A stretch of DNA of 64,000 nucleotides from Chrysomallon squamiferum. Lineage: Eukaryota; Mollusca; Gastropoda; Neomphalida; Peltospiridae. Under the pieces are notes generated by a model. That model did no database searches and was not told the DNA's origin. It saw only the letters and a list, made by a program, of their open reading frames with translations. The stretch covers positions 5,457,597-5,521,596 of the forward strand of contig CM022677.1 in assembly GCA_012295275.1 (NCBI GenBank), given 5' to 3'. A program made the translations under genes and the position numbers. This document shows positions 46,070 through 59,571 of this stretch, in pieces (positions within the stretch are counted from its first letter, which is position 1; each line of letters begins with the position of its first letter).

Positions 46070-47300
46070 TAAAACTGGAGGATATAGTATCAGTTTAAAA
46101 ACAACCAATGTAGTAAATGAACAGTGAGAAAAAGTGTTATTGTCTCAAATAAAATTTCTATATCAGTACAAAGTAACAAAACTAACATTTGAAACTCCAA
46201 GATAAAAAATGTTAAATATAAACATATCAATGATATCATACATTAATAAATTAAAAGCATTAATTACATAGCTATATTCAGTTTATAGGTGATCTGCATG
46301 CAAATGAAACATACTCAGACATAATTTTAGAGAAAACAAAAATGAGATGAAAAACAAAAACAAATAAAATTACAATAAACAATAGTACAAATTTAATAAT
46401 TTATTTCAAATATTTGTATATTTAAAGAGGCGTTTACTTTGTAACACACGATTTATTACAATGATGATGATGTTTTTAATTATTATTATTATTGTGTAAA
46501 ATAAATTAAGTAAATTATATTATATTTACTCATTAATTCTCTATCATTACAAATAAAATTACTTTAAATTTGACTTTATTCTGATCAAATAAAATGTTAA
46601 TAACCAAAGATAAAACGAACCACTCCCCAGTAAAATGCATCCTGTTTAACATTATTTAAATACTAACAGCCTACATTAAGAGAAATACCAAGTTTAATAT
46701 ACTAAATGAATCTGTAAAATAAATAAATGAGAAAACAACTAAGAATATTAACTGAAATGAGTAATAAACAATCTCACTGATTTATCTGATTAATAACAAC
46801 ATTTACAGTGAATATTACACATTACTGACATAGCATTTTATTTTGTTTATTTAAATGTATCTTTTGTGCTGAATATTAATTTCTAAAACATCATGAAAAT
46901 TAAATATTCGTTCAGTTAAATGTGCCATTCCTTTATTGTTGTTTTTCTGATAACAACGAGTGTAAATTAAATATTCGTTCAGTTAAATGTGCCATTCCTT
47001 TATTGTTGTTTTTCTGATAACAATGAGTGTAAATTAAATTGAGAAAAACAGTTTCTAACTTGATCTAAACATTTATCAATTTTTAGATGACAACATTTAG
47101 AATACTTCAAATTTAAATTGTATCATATATATTTAGTATTTCTTTAACATTACATATAATAATAAGTTTACTTTAAATTAATTTAATTGTGAAGAATTAA
47201 AATGTTAATAACGAAGGATGCATCCTGTTTAATATTAAGTAATTTCAGTATCAACAGGCTGTTGTAATCTTAATCTTAGTAATTATATTTTTAGTCATTT
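46070..47300. other. AT-rich DNA with a 67-bp tandem duplication
   Basis: 46898-46964 and 46965-47031 are almost identical (one A/G difference in GATAACAACGAG/GATAACAATGAG). Nothing else is supported; this is the 3' flank of the IAP gene. Confidence 0.6.
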
Positions 47301-47306
47301 TTCAGT

Positions 47307-47473
47307 TTAACAAACATTTGGAACTATGAAAGAAAACCTTTCAGAAATAAACAGGTGTCCAGAACAATCATCTTTTCTGTTCAGAACTTTTAGTTTTTCT
47401 TTCTTACTGACAGGATGAACTGTCGTGTACACAAGCTGGACCCTAGAACTGCTCATCTTCCCGAAACTTTCAT
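47307..47473 (-). CDS. Candidate last exon of the IAP gene
   Basis: The minus-strand acceptor TTGATTTTATTTTCAG ends at 47474. The frame that starts with two bases completing a split codon is open for 55 codons to TAA 47307-47309; it includes SSSRVQLVYTTVHPVSKKE. It matches the phase of a donor at 48014|48013 (CCT|GTTAGG) of the BIR-UBA exon. No RING finger, the usual IAP C-terminal domain, is present. Linkage to the IAP is by position and phase only. Confidence 0.4.
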
Positions 47474-47526
47474 CTGAAAATAAAATCAAATTACAAATGT
47501 TACTGGTTTCATTTATCAATGCTTCT

Positions 47527-47530
<4 letters not shown>

Positions 47531-47563
<33 letters not shown>
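47531..47563. repeat. (TG)n in the IAP intron
   Basis: About 17 TG units, just upstream of the candidate last exon's acceptor on the minus strand, where it reads as (CA)n. Confidence 0.85.
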
Positions 47564-47568
<5 letters not shown>

Positions 47569-48013
47569 GTTGTTCATTTTATTTTATTTACTTTATATAT
47601 GTTACAGGAAATATTATAATTTATTTAAAGAATTTTAAAAATATATATTCTGATTATACATATTCCTGTAACATATAAACTAAATAAATCAAGAGCAAAG
47701 TTTAACAACAATTGAAGCATAGCTAGACTTTAATTATTAAATATTTAACATTTATTAGAATTCATATCTTTTTCTTCCTATTTTTTATGTTTTTCAAGTT
47801 GATATTTTAAAACAAACTATCTATAAAGATATGCTTTGGTTTGCTTTATTTTTTATTATCTGTTGTTGTTGGGCTTTTATTTTTTAGTTACCTTTCAACA
47901 AATTTTGATAATACAGGAACTCATGCATAGTATTAATCGTTCTAAACAACATCTTTGTATTACAAATGAGGCTTTATTGGCTAAAATAGCATGTCACGTG
48001 ATACTAACCTAAC

Positions 48014-48683
48014 AGGATCCTTCAAGTTCCAAGACTGCTTCGAAAAGTGTTACTGCATTTGGAAAATCAGAACCATCTTTTCTTTTCCGATTATCAATGG
48101 ACTTTTGAATAAGTTCAATAGAATATCCCATTTCCAAAACTGCCTGGATCGCTGGGCTGTAGACATAATTACTACTCGAGCTGTCACCACTTGTTGCTTG
48201 AGTCACAACGCTATTCACAGATTTTACAAAACAGCTGTTGTCGGCTTTATTGCGGCTCTATTCAACAATATTCGTTTTATTTTTCGAGTCCTTCTTTAAT
48301 TCCTCAACTTCAACCATTTTCCTTATTTCATCAACGTCCAGTTTGTCAGCGAATTCACAGTTCTTAGCCCATTCTTTGTGAACAACTGGCGGAAAATCAT
48401 CGTCATCCCAGTCACGCAAAGTTAGTCCACAATGAAAACATCTTGCGCGATCCGCCGATCCTATGTAGAAAAATCCACAGTGAGCCAAAACACTGGGCTT
48501 CTGCAAGGGTGATAAGAGCGGCCATCCAACGAAGCTTTCCAACCTTTTTTCATAGATCTCGTACTCCCTGTATTTTGGAATACTACCAGAACTACTAGTA
48601 CTACTAATGCCTTTGTAATTTTTGAACGTCTCCCAACTTATGTTTGAATTCACTGGAACTGAATCTGTCTGAATATCAGACAT
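48014..48683 (-). pseudogene. Inhibitor-of-apoptosis protein: BIR domain, in-frame TAG, UBA-like domain
   Basis: ATG at 48681-48683 (MSDIQTDSV). The BIR domain spans residues ~47-112: RLESFVGWP, then GFFYIGSADRARCFHCGLTL, W-x-x-D-D-D-F-P, and the zinc ligands C82, C85, H102 and C109 with spacing C-x2-C-x16-H-x6-C, all intact. BIR proteins bind and restrain caspases or act in ubiquitin signalling. At 48258-48260 the frame meets TAG. Beyond it, in the same frame, lies a UBA-like domain as found in XIAP and cIAP (SPAIQAVLEMGYS and SDFPNAVTLFEAVLE), which binds ubiquitin chains. Then comes a stop at 48009 or a splice at CCT|GTTAGG. Only one stop interrupts an otherwise well-kept reading frame, so it may be a recent pseudogene, an allele, or a sequence error. 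A short product with the BIR alone would still be possible. Confidence 0.8.
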
Positions 48684-48704
48684 TTTGATAAATTCGAGCA
48701 ACTG

Positions 48705-48752
48705 ATTAGCGAGTATAAATGGCGTCGTCTATACTTTAGAAGAACCAATCAG
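48705..48752 (-). promoter_or_regulatory. Possible IAP promoter elements
   Basis: On the minus strand, upstream of the ATG, there is an inverted CCAAT box (GATTGG, 48745-48750) and a TATA-like TTTATA (about 48711-48717). The start site would lie very close to the ATG. Weak evidence. Confidence 0.3.
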
Positions 48753-48759
48753 AGTACAG

Positions 48760-49317
48760 ATAATAAACATCTACAGGTAACAACAATGGTCAGCCGGTTC
48801 TAAAAATAAATCGGGGAATTCCGTATTATGTTACTATAATTAAACCAACTTTTGTTTCAACATTATTAATATACAGAAAAAAAAAAATAAATAAATAAAT
48901 AAAAAAAAAAATAAAAAAAAATAATAATAATAAAGTTAATAATAATAATAATTTAGTTTTTAATTTTAATTTTAATTTTTAAAAGATCTTATTGTTCTTA
49001 TTATATTTTTATTTATTTATCGCTTTTTATTTTTACACAGAACATAGACCTACAGAAAAACGTTTCTATACCGCGTTAATTTTTATTGATTATTATCAAT
49101 ATTTTGTTTTATTTTATTTTATTTTTTTATTTATTTTACCACATTTTTAATCTTGATGTATTGGTTCAATTCTATAAAATATTGTCTGATCAAGAGACCG
49201 ATTGTATAAAACTCTAATCTCGGTTATTTTTAAAACACGATAATAATTGTTCCGTGAATGTGGCTGGTATCACGTTTGTAGTTTGATTTCCTCAGCAACT
49301 GTCACCCTGAACTGTTT
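48760..49317. other. A/T homopolymer-rich spacer
   Basis: AAAT, AAT and TTTTA runs at 48885-49140; no gene is seen. Confidence 0.5.
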
Positions 49318-50385
49318 ACCATACTGAATAGCGATTTCATTAGCTTTGTAAAGAAAATAACTAATCATTATATATATATATTACCATACTGAATAGCGAT
49401 TTCATTAGCTTTGTAAAGAAAATAACTAATCATTATATATATATTACCATACTGAATAGTGATTTCATTAGCTTTGTAAAGAAAATAACTAATCATTATA
49501 TATATATTACCATACTGAATAGTGATTTCATTAGCTTTGTAAAGAAAATTACTAATCATTATATATATATATATATATATACCATACTGAATAGCGATTT
49601 CATTAGCTTTGTAAAGAAAATAACTAATCATTATATATATATTACCATACTGAATAGCGATTTCATTAGCTTTGTAAAGAAAATTACTAATCATTATATA
49701 TATATTACCATACTGAATAGCGATTTCATTAGCTTTGTAAAGAAAATAACTAATCATTATATATATATTACCATACTGAATAGTGATTTCATTAGCTTTG
49801 TAAAGAAAATTACTAATCATTATATATATATTACCATACTGAATAGTGATTTCATTAGCTTTGTAAAGAAAATTACTAATCATTATATATATATTACCAT
49901 ACTGAATAGCGATTTCATTAGCTTTGTAAAGAAAATAACTAATCATTATATATATATATTTCATTAGCTTTGTAAAGAAAATAACTAATCATTATACTGA
50001 TATATTACCATACTGAATAGTGATTTCATTAGCTTTGTAAAGAAAATTACTAATCATTATATATATATATATATATACCATACTGAATAGCGATTTCATT
50101 AGCTTTGTAAAGAAAATAACTAATCATTATATATATATTACCATACTGAATAGCGATTTCATTAGCTTTGTAAAGAAAATTACTAATCATTATATATATA
50201 TATTACCATACTGAATAGATTTCATAGATTTGTAAAGAAAATAACTAATCATTATATATATATAGATAGAATAGTGATTTCATTAGCTTTGTAAAGAAAA
50301 TTACTAATCATTATATATATATTACCATATTGAATAGCTATTTCATTATTTTTGTAAAGAAAAATTAAATCATTAATATATCATG
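49318..50385. repeat. ~62-bp minisatellite with embedded (AT)n (about 17 units)
   Basis: The unit contains TACCATACTGAATAGCGATT, TCATTAGCTTTGTAAAGAAA and ATAACTAATCATTATATATA. Units alternate C/T in AGCGAT/AGTGAT and AATAAC/AATTAC in a non-random order, suggesting higher-order units. The last four units (from about 50200) are degraded. The minus-strand open frame (198 codons) results from the period. Confidence 0.9.
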
Positions 50386-50458
50386 GGAATAGAATTTCAT
50401 TAGATGGATAGATAGATTATTAATCATTATGGGAAGAATTTTATATATACATATATAT

Positions 50459-50459
50459 G

Positions 50460-50490
<31 letters not shown>
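50459..50490. repeat. (GATA)n microsatellite
   Basis: Seven GATA units; a separate (ATT)n follows at 50538-50568. Confidence 0.85.
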
Positions 50491-50491
<1 letters not shown>

Positions 50492-50533
50492 GCAAATCAT
50501 TTTCGAGGATGCTTCAACATGAATACAGTAGAA

Positions 50534-50571
<38 letters not shown>

Positions 50572-50594
50572 TGGTGCCATTTTTATTAAAATTA

Positions 50595-50870
50595 ATTTTA
50601 CAGAAATAAGTTACTGAGGATAATATGTAAGTATATTTTGTTAATATATTATCAGATTTAAAATTAAAATAGCATTGTTCCACAAGCATGTTTTTTAACA
50701 GAAACGCTTCTGATCAAGAAATAAAAAGAAGAGGACTGGCGCACGCATTTGCGTATATCCCTGTGTACTTGTGTGTGTTGGTGTGTCTTTGTATATATCA
50801 GTTTGTGTTTGTGTGTCGGTGTGTGTTTTTGTGTGCCGGTGTGTCATTGTGTGCGAGCGTGTGGGAGCGT
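50595..50870 (+). repeat. Duplicated segment with micro-exon-like sequence, copy 1 (partner 53155-53500)
   Basis: Contains TTACTGAGGATAATATGTAAG, ACAAGCATGTTTTTTA, GAAACGCTTCTGA, GAAGAGGA and a GT-rich tract, all in the same order as in 53155-53500. In both copies TTTACAG precedes and GTAAGT follows a short GAGGATAATAT segment, which resembles a micro-exon. Confidence 0.6.
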
Positions 50871-51487
50871 GTTACTCTTAAAACAAAACAAAATCGTTGC
50901 AAAATATAATTACTCGTATAAGAACTGTGTTTATTGTCAAACTCTAATCACAACAGTAGACAATACATTTGACAGAAACAACGAAAGTCCGCTGACTGGT
51001 CGCAGAATGTGACAGGGAGATCATCTGACAAAATGGAGGCAAAATGTATCGATAGATTCAACTTTCTAGTGATCTGTTTCAGACATAGTGATAATTACCA
51101 ACTGTTGTGCAAAACTAATATTTTGGCAAAGAGTGACGACCGATAAATTAAAAAATCTGAATAATTTGACGATACACTCAATGACCCAGTGACCGAACTT
51201 TCTTACACTGATATTCTTAAAATGATAAAACAAAGCAGATTTTTGCAACCGATGTTAAATAAGGAGGCCATGACAGAGAAGTTTGTTTTAGAGAGAAACA
51301 CGAAAATAAAAAGTAGAGAAAAAAAAATATATATTCGTCGATGACAGACTGTTTCTCAGATAGACGCTTAACAATAATTTTAGAAGTAAAATATATCCTA
51401 ATTTTCTTTGTATAAGCCGACACTGTCTAAAATGACATCTACGGCTGGTCCGAAATGTGTTCGCTTTTGACAGAGTCCACGATATAA

Positions 51488-52255
<768 letters not shown>

Positions 52256-52257
52256 CG

Positions 52258-52445
52258 TGACGCGCTCGATACAAGATTAGAAGTAAAGTTGTTTTAACAG
52301 TGCCTGGGCAGCGTGGCGCTCGATACAAGATCAGAAGTAAAGTTGTTTTAACAATGCCTGGGCAGCGTGGCGCTCGATACAAGATTAAAAAGTTGTTTTA
52401 ACAATGCACTGGAGCAGCGTCCGGTCAGCTTGTTTTAACAATGCA
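52258..52445. repeat. 54-bp CpG-containing tandem repeat (3.5 units)
   Basis: The unit contains GCGCTCGATACAAGATCAG, AAGTAAAGTTGTTTTAACAA and TGCCTGGGCAGCGTG. Unusually GC-rich and CpG-rich for this window. Confidence 0.85.
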
Positions 52446-52449
52446 CGTC

Positions 52450-53150
52450 TGCAACCACGTCACGTGTTATTTTATAGCAAGACAAATATTAATAGTATTT
52501 TAATGTGAGTTATTTGATGACAGTTGTACGAAATACACTAACAAGATGATAACAAGGTTTCTAGCAGCACAGACTATGGAAGTAGTAAAAACAATATTTC
52601 TGTACTTCACTGTAAATCAACTGATAAACTAGTAGTGACATTGTTTCATTCACTAAGTTTATGAATTTGTATGGACAATGTTTCTAGTTCCACGCGCTAA
52701 GTAAGTAGTGAGAATGTTTCTAGTGTAAACGCTTAGTTGATAAACTAGTACTGACAATATTTTTAGCAGTAGCACACACTAAGTTACTTGATGAGTAAGT
52801 AATGAAAATGTTTGTAATAAGAAACAGTAAGTAAATTGATAAACTAATAGTGACAAAGTTTCTAGTACATACTTGGTCAGTAGATAGCTGAACACTTATA
52901 ATTAGTTGTGACACAAGAAGACTGAAAGGAAGAAGTAACAACACATTTTTTAACATTACAATCAGATTTATTTACTAACATACACTGTGACATACAACAT
53001 TGTGAACCTTAAGATTACAATGAACTGAACTTTATTTTAACAAAATATGTTAATTTTCAATTATTTTATGTGGATAATTTTTGTTTTTTTCTCTCTCTCT
53101 CTTTTTATTTAATATTATTAAAATGAATTTACTTTTAATCTATTTTACCC
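52450..53150. other. AT-rich DNA with recurrent AAACTAGTA-TGACAATGTTTCTAG words
   Basis: Four loosely spaced ~75-base repeats between 52560 and 52890 share GATAAACTAGTA, TGACA and TGTTTCTAG-TC. No gene is supported. Confidence 0.4.
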
Positions 53151-53154
53151 TTTA

Positions 53155-53345
53155 CAGAAATATCATGCAGTAACCGAGGATAATATGTAAGTAATCCTTT
53201 CAATTTTGTTAATTTATTCGACAAGCATGTTTTTCCGAAACGCTTCTAAAAAAAATAAAATATTGTTTTAAAAAAAAAATAATAATAATAATAATAATTT
53301 ACAGGAAGAGGAAGCGCGCGTGTCTACGTGTATCAGTGTTTGTCT
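53155..53345 (+). repeat. Duplicated segment with micro-exon-like sequence, copy 2
   Basis: CCCTTTACAG, a 29-base segment ending GAGGATAATAT, then GTAAGT: near-consensus splice signals around a very short exon-like core (reading KYHAVTEDNM). It is followed by ACAAGCATGTTTTTCCGAAAC and GAAGAGGAAGCGCGCGTG. It corresponds to 50595-50790. Confidence 0.45.
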
Positions 53346-55180
53346 GTTTGTGTGTTGGTGTGTGTCTGGTTGTGTGTTGGTGTGTGTCTGTCTGTGTGTT
53401 GGTTGTGTTTGCTTGTGTGATGGTGTGTGCTTGTTTGTTTGTGTGTTGGTGTGTGTTTGTGTGTCGGTGTGTGTTTGTTTGTTTGTGTGTGTGTGTTTTG
53501 TGTGTTGGTGTGTGTGTTTGTACATATATATGTATTTGAGTGTTGGTGTGACACATATACATATATATCATACACACAGACATACAGATACACACAGACA
53601 CACATATACATCATACACACAGACATACAGATACACACACAGACACATATACATCATACACACAGACATACAGATACACACAGACACATATACATCATAC
53701 ACACAGACATACAGATACACACACAGACACATATACATCATACACACAGACATACAGATACACACACACACACACATATACATCATACACACACAGACAT
53801 ACATACACACACAGACACATATACATCATACACACAGACATACAGACACACACACACACACATATATACACACAGATACAGATACACACACACACACACA
53901 CACACATACATCATACACACAGACATACAGATACACACACAGACACATATACACCATACACAGAGACATACAGATACACACAGACACATATACATCATAC
54001 ACACAGACATACAGATACACACAGACACATATACATCATACACACATGCATACAGATACACACAGACACATATACACACAGACACATATATATTATACAC
54101 ACACAGACACATATACATCATACACATAGCCATACAGATACACACAAACACATATACATCATACACACAGACATACAGATACACACAGACACATATACAT
54201 CATACACACATACATACAGATACACACAGACACATATACACACAGACACATATATATTATACACACACACACACACATATACATCATACATACAGATACA
54301 CACACAGACACATATACATCATACACACAGACATACAGATACACACACAGACACATATACATCATACACAAAGACATACAGATACACACAGACACATATA
54401 CACACAGACACATATACACAGATACAGATACACACACATACACATTATACATCATACACACAGACATACAGATACATACACAGACACATATACATCATAC
54501 ACACAGACATACAGATACACAGACACATATACAGATACATTATACACACATGCATACAGATACACACACAGACACATATACATCATACACACAGACATAC
54601 AGATACACACACAGACACATATACATCATACACACAGACATACAGATACACACACAGACACATATATATCATACACACAGACATACAGATACACACAGAA
54701 ACACATATACATCATACACACAGACATACAGATACACACACAGACACATATACATCATACACACAGACATACAGATACACACACAGACACATATACATCA
54801 TACACACAGATATACAGATACACACACAGACACATTATACATCATACACACAGACATACAGATACACACACAGACACATTATACAGCATACACACAGACA
54901 TACAGATACACAGACACATATACATCATACACACAGACATACACATACACACAGACATACAGATACACACACAGGCAAATATACATCATACACACAGACA
55001 TACACATACACACAGACATACACATACACACAGACATACAGATACACACACAGGCAAATATACATCATACACACAGACATACAGATACACACACAGACAC
55101 ATATACATCACACACACAGACATACAGATACACACACAAACACATATACACCATACACACAGACATACAGATATACACGG
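53340..55180. repeat. GT-rich array switching to a ~44-bp CA-rich minisatellite
   Basis: 53340-53545 is TGTGTGTTGGTGTGTGTCTG-type. From 53560 the same strand is CA-rich, with about 38 units containing CATACACACAGACATACAGA, TACACACACAGACACATATA. The switch from GT to AC at about 53550 gives the region hairpin-forming potential. The 590-codon open frame and its partners on both strands come from the repeat period. Confidence 0.9.
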
Positions 55181-55199
55181 AAAAGCCTTCTGTTATTAA

Positions 55200-55650
55200 A
55201 CTAAAGAGAATAATCATTTTACTTCTTTTTTTCTTCTTTTGGAAGGTAATTTTCCTTTCTCTATAACTTAAACTACAAGAAAAAAGAATCTGAATGTCTA
55301 ATATTAACATCTCCCTGTTATAACTAATTTTCTAACAACAGAGCCACGTGTCAGTGGTTTAATAAGAGTACAGACCTGATAACACAATTTAATATTTCTC
55401 TTTGCAACAATCCGCTGATCGCGTGACTAACACAGATAAAATACTTCTTAAAATAAATCTTCTTTAATCTGTCCTGGCATTCAAGGTAACACAGGGTTCA
55501 ATTTAAAATATTTGAAATACAATTTAATAATAACAAGAACAACAACAACAATAATAATAATAAATATAAATAAATAATACAACTACAAATACCATTACTA
55601 GTGCTACTGTTACTACAGTTGTTGATAATACTTCAGCTGGCAACACTAGC
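55200..55650. other. AT-rich spacer
   Basis: No gene is seen; ACAAC/AATA tracts at 55540-55575. Confidence 0.4.
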
Positions 55651-55714
55651 ACTAAAGCTATGATTAATACTACAACGACAACGATTATTATAACAGTTGT
55701 CTATATTACACCAG

Positions 55715-56300
55715 CTGCTGCTACTACCACTACTACTACTACAACTATTAGTATTCTTACTACTTCTTTAATTACTACTATTACTACTACCATTAATACG
55801 ACTACTATAACTACTACTATTACTACTACTACTACTACGACTACTATAACTACTACTATTACTACTACCACTACGACTACTACTACTACTACTACTACTA
55901 CTATAACTACTACTATTCCTACTACCACTACGACTACTATAACTACTACTATTCCTACTACTACGACTACTATAACTACTACTATTCCTACTACTACTAC
56001 TACTACTACTATAACTACTACTATTACTACTACCACTAATAACTACTACTATAACTACTACTATTCCTACTACTACTTACTACTACTACTACTATTACTA
56101 TACCTACTACTACTACTACTACTATTACTACTATATACTACTACTATTACTATTATAACTACTACTATTACTACTACTATTAATACTACCATTATTACGA
56201 CTACTATAACTACTACTATTACTACTACGACGACTACTATAACTACTACTATTAATACTACCATTATTACGACTACTACTATAACTACTACTATTACAGC
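55715..56300. repeat. (ACT)n-type compound trinucleotide tract
   Basis: About 590 bases of ACT triplets with ATT, ACG and CCT variants, in a higher-order ~27-30-base pattern ACTACTATAACTACTACTATT. It reads as Thr-, Tyr/Leu- or Val-rich open frames in all phases and is not a gene. Confidence 0.95.
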
Positions 56301-56511
56301 TACTACTGGTGTTACTTGTTCCACTGCTAAATTGTTCTGTAAATTCTAATTTCATTGTGATAACATTTTCCATCGTCTAAAATTGCCAAAGTCATTTCTT
56401 TAATCTAATAACAAAAATTTGCTTTGGAATTAACTATATTATATATTTTAAATTCGAAAACAGTTTGAAATATTTCTTATATATGTTAAATTTGTGTATA
56501 ATTAACTTACT

Positions 56512-56645
56512 AAAACACGAGTGAGCGAAACGAGATCTACTAATCTGCTTTGTCAAGACTAAAGTTCACTGCGTTGTCTCAGCTTTCTTCCCTGGAGATA
56601 AACAAATTTACTTTAGTACAAAGTCAACTTTATACAGAGAGATAA
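56512..56645 (+). repeat. Direct repeat flanking microsatellites, copy 1
   Basis: Shares ACTAATCTGCTTTGTCAAGA, CTAAAGTT-ACT and TAGTACAAAGTCA with 57165-57290; each copy is followed by a GA tract or a TTA tract. Confidence 0.7.
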
Positions 56646-56655
56646 ATTATACCAG

Positions 56656-56657
<2 letters not shown>

Positions 56658-56721
<64 letters not shown>
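56658..56721. repeat. (TTA)n microsatellite
   Basis: About 21 TTA triplets. Confidence 0.95.
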
Positions 56722-56722
<1 letters not shown>

Positions 56723-56945
56723 TCTAAACAATCGCTCTAACGTTTAAAGATTATATATATATATTTCGTAAGGTAAATTAGAATGATATGCTATCAGACA
56801 ACGTTTTTTTGGTTTATTATTATTATATATATATTTTTTTTTTTTTTTTTTTTTTTTAGATCGCGTCAAACTAGTGTGTTCGTAATTATTATCATACATA
56901 TATCCTGAAAGGGATTTACTTTACAGAACATATGTGTGTGTGTTC

Positions 56946-57101
<156 letters not shown>

Positions 57102-57164
57102 TGAACAAACCGTTATCTCTTTCCCCTCTTCCAGAATCTCTGCTGAGCTTGTTATTGAAACACG

Positions 57165-57290
57165 TGTTAGTGATAACACACATACTAATCTGCTTTGTCA
57201 AGACTAAAGTTTACTTAGTTCTCTGAAATTTATTACTAGAGATAAAGTACAAAGTCAGCCCAATAAGAGAGAGAGAGAGAGAGAGATGGT
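57165..57290 (+). repeat. Direct repeat, copy 2
   Basis: Matches 56512-56645; it ends in a short (GA)n (57271-57286). Confidence 0.7.
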
Positions 57291-57294
57291 ACCT

Positions 57295-57740
57295 GTTTTT
57301 AATAACACACTTATATGCCAGCATACGAAATAAATAAATAAACAAATAAGTAAACAGAAAATAAAATAATAAACAAATAAACAAACAAATAAATGGTAAA
57401 AAGATTTTAAAAATAAGTAAGTAAATATATTAATAAACAACAAGCAAGCAAAAAGATGACAAAATAAAAACAAATACACAAATAAGCAAGCAAATAAATA
57501 AATAAATAAATAAATAACAAGAACAATAATGAAAACAGTAACAAAGCAGAAGTAATTACTGAAGAAGGAAAAACAGTAATATTACTTTTATTATATTTCT
57601 AAATAAAAAGAAACAGCAGAGCGAAAAATAATAAAAGTAGTGAATCACTGAGCTGTTAACTAACCGCCTCATTAAACTCACTCCACAACTTCAGTCAAAA
57701 TATATAAACCTGTTAAGATAAAAAAAAAAAATAATAATAA

Positions 57741-57774
<34 letters not shown>

Positions 57775-58901
57775 TCATCTCGATGTTCACTTCATAAAAT
57801 TAATTGGAACCTGGAAGAAAACCATTTTAAGTAGGTCAAATGACTAAAAAGGAAAATCTACCTTAATAACCTTAATACTAATTTGTACACTAAAATTTGA
57901 TATGGGGGTTGTTTAATCTATAGTCCAAAGAGAAGTAAATTTATACATACACGAACGGATTAAAAAATGCATAAGAATAACTTGTATTATAGAAACAATT
58001 TGTATTATAGAAACAATTTGTATTATAGACGCTATTTATACCTCTTATAATAAGTGTGAAGCATATTTTAGTTACTTGTTCTACTCGTAGATGTCAGTAA
58101 GGCATGTACGAATTGTAGGTAAGCCTATGTCACACATTATACGCGCTTTGCTAAATGTACTAACGAGCTATCAGGTGGTCAAATTTGAGACAAACAACTC
58201 AGTTGAATCATGGTTGCCAGCTTACAATTTGCATTTGTTACTGAAAATGATATTCATGGCACTCTATGAAATTGTGCTCGAATGCTGAATTAAAAATAAA
58301 CTAAACTTAATATCTCAGTAACTAATTTTCAAACTTTGATTTATTTTTGCTTGAAGTGTAGATTAGCTCAGTCAGAGATAATACCTACAATGGCCAGATG
58401 ATGAGTAACGTTTGATTGCAGTCAAGTCACAGCAAGTATAAAGCTAAGAAAACTATTTTGTGTTTCTCTTATCACTTATCACACCTGTGGCTTCAGTTGT
58501 CTTTTGTTTGATGATTTCAGACAGTTTATTACACGTAATTAGTACCTGCAACACCTTTCTGGTGTGCGCTCCAACCTTTAGCTGGAGTTTGTGTATTGCA
58601 AGGATTATTGTTAAATATCAGGCCTGTTCCTAAAATAGCACAACACGTGTGAAATTTAAACAATTACTGAGATCAATAGAATTAAAGGTTGAATATCGAT
58701 ATTATCTGTATCCAACCTTGTTAAGTCATTGGTGATAATTACTGTGAGAAATCATTAACGTGATAAGTGTTTTCACATAGATGGGTATCATTAATAATAA
58801 TATAAAACTAAAGATAAACTGAACAGATTTGTTATTTCAGAAGAGTGTAACAAACTGATATCCCTTCTTATGACTCAGTACCTATGATCTAGCTCTCATG
58901 T

Positions 58902-58968
<67 letters not shown>

Positions 58969-59125
58969 AAGATTGTTTTAAAACATAATGAAGTAAACCC
59001 AGCAAAAATAAACCGAATTGGTCAACATTTAGAGAATAATGGGTGCTAATTTGGCGTTTGATCTACAACTTACAGGAAACGAGACGAGACGAAGGCAGTT
59101 GCAGTTTTACGAAGAAATGTGCTTG
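57295..59125. other. AT-rich DNA without a supported gene
   Basis: AAAT tracts to 57520, (AT)n at 57758-57774, a tandem triplet of TTGTATTATAGAAACAAT near 57980-58030, and (AAT)n at 58902-58966. The frame at 58091-58288 is open but without homologue or splice evidence. Confidence 0.4.
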
Positions 59126-59130
59126 TAAAT

Positions 59131-59565
59131 CAGGGTGCGCAACCTGCGGCCGTGGAAACGATGTCACCTCATCACATTTAACGTATCAGCATAAACACTC
59201 GTACAACATGAACTTCCTATCACTGTCAGATGCCGTACACAAAATGTCGCCTAGTATTCATTTTTACATCCGATAGTTTTGAACTTGTTATTTAATAAAA
59301 GCAATAAGTAATATTCATAACGGTTTTATTGTTTGCTTTAATGGGAAACAACAGGAATGAAGTCAGTTTGTCTGGAAACATGTAAACGCACCCATTATTT
59401 ACATGCAGCATTTTAAGTCACAGAGGTTCACTGTTAGAAAATTATACAAAATCATACATGTTAGATTTTCAGAGTTTACGTAATCACAGTGAAATGTCTG
59501 CGGCCCTAGTGTCAGTGAAGTTAAAGCGCTGCGGTCTATAAAATCAGAAAGTTTGTGCGCCCCTG
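59131..59565. mobile_element. hAT-type non-autonomous element (435 bp)
   Basis: The left end CAGGGTGCGCAACCTGCGGC and the right end GTTTGTGCGCCCCTG are imperfect terminal inverted repeats of the CAGGGGTGCGCA type common to hAT transposons. The interior has CTGCGGCCC (59492) near the right end. An exact 8-base target duplication is not visible (TTGTAAAT against TAATGTAG), so the copy is old or the ends are inexact. No transposase frame. Confidence 0.55.
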
Positions 59566-59571
59566 TAATGT

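Noticed and set aside
49368-49964. 198-codon minus-strand frame
   Set aside because: A translation of the 62-bp tandem repeat; repeated peptide without other support.
53427-55266. Open frames of 590 and 238 codons (His/Thr/Tyr-rich) in the CA minisatellite
   Set aside because: They arise because the repeat period avoids stops in several frames on both strands; composition follows the repeat exactly and no start or splice context supports a protein.
55660-56373. Thr-rich and Val-rich open frames
   Set aside because: Trinucleotide (ACT)n tract read in different frames.
59043-59276. Cys-rich 77-codon frame (CSFTKKCACKSGCATC)
   Set aside because: It overlaps the end of the hAT-type element, whose terminal repeat supplies most of the cysteine codons; no signal peptide or homologue.
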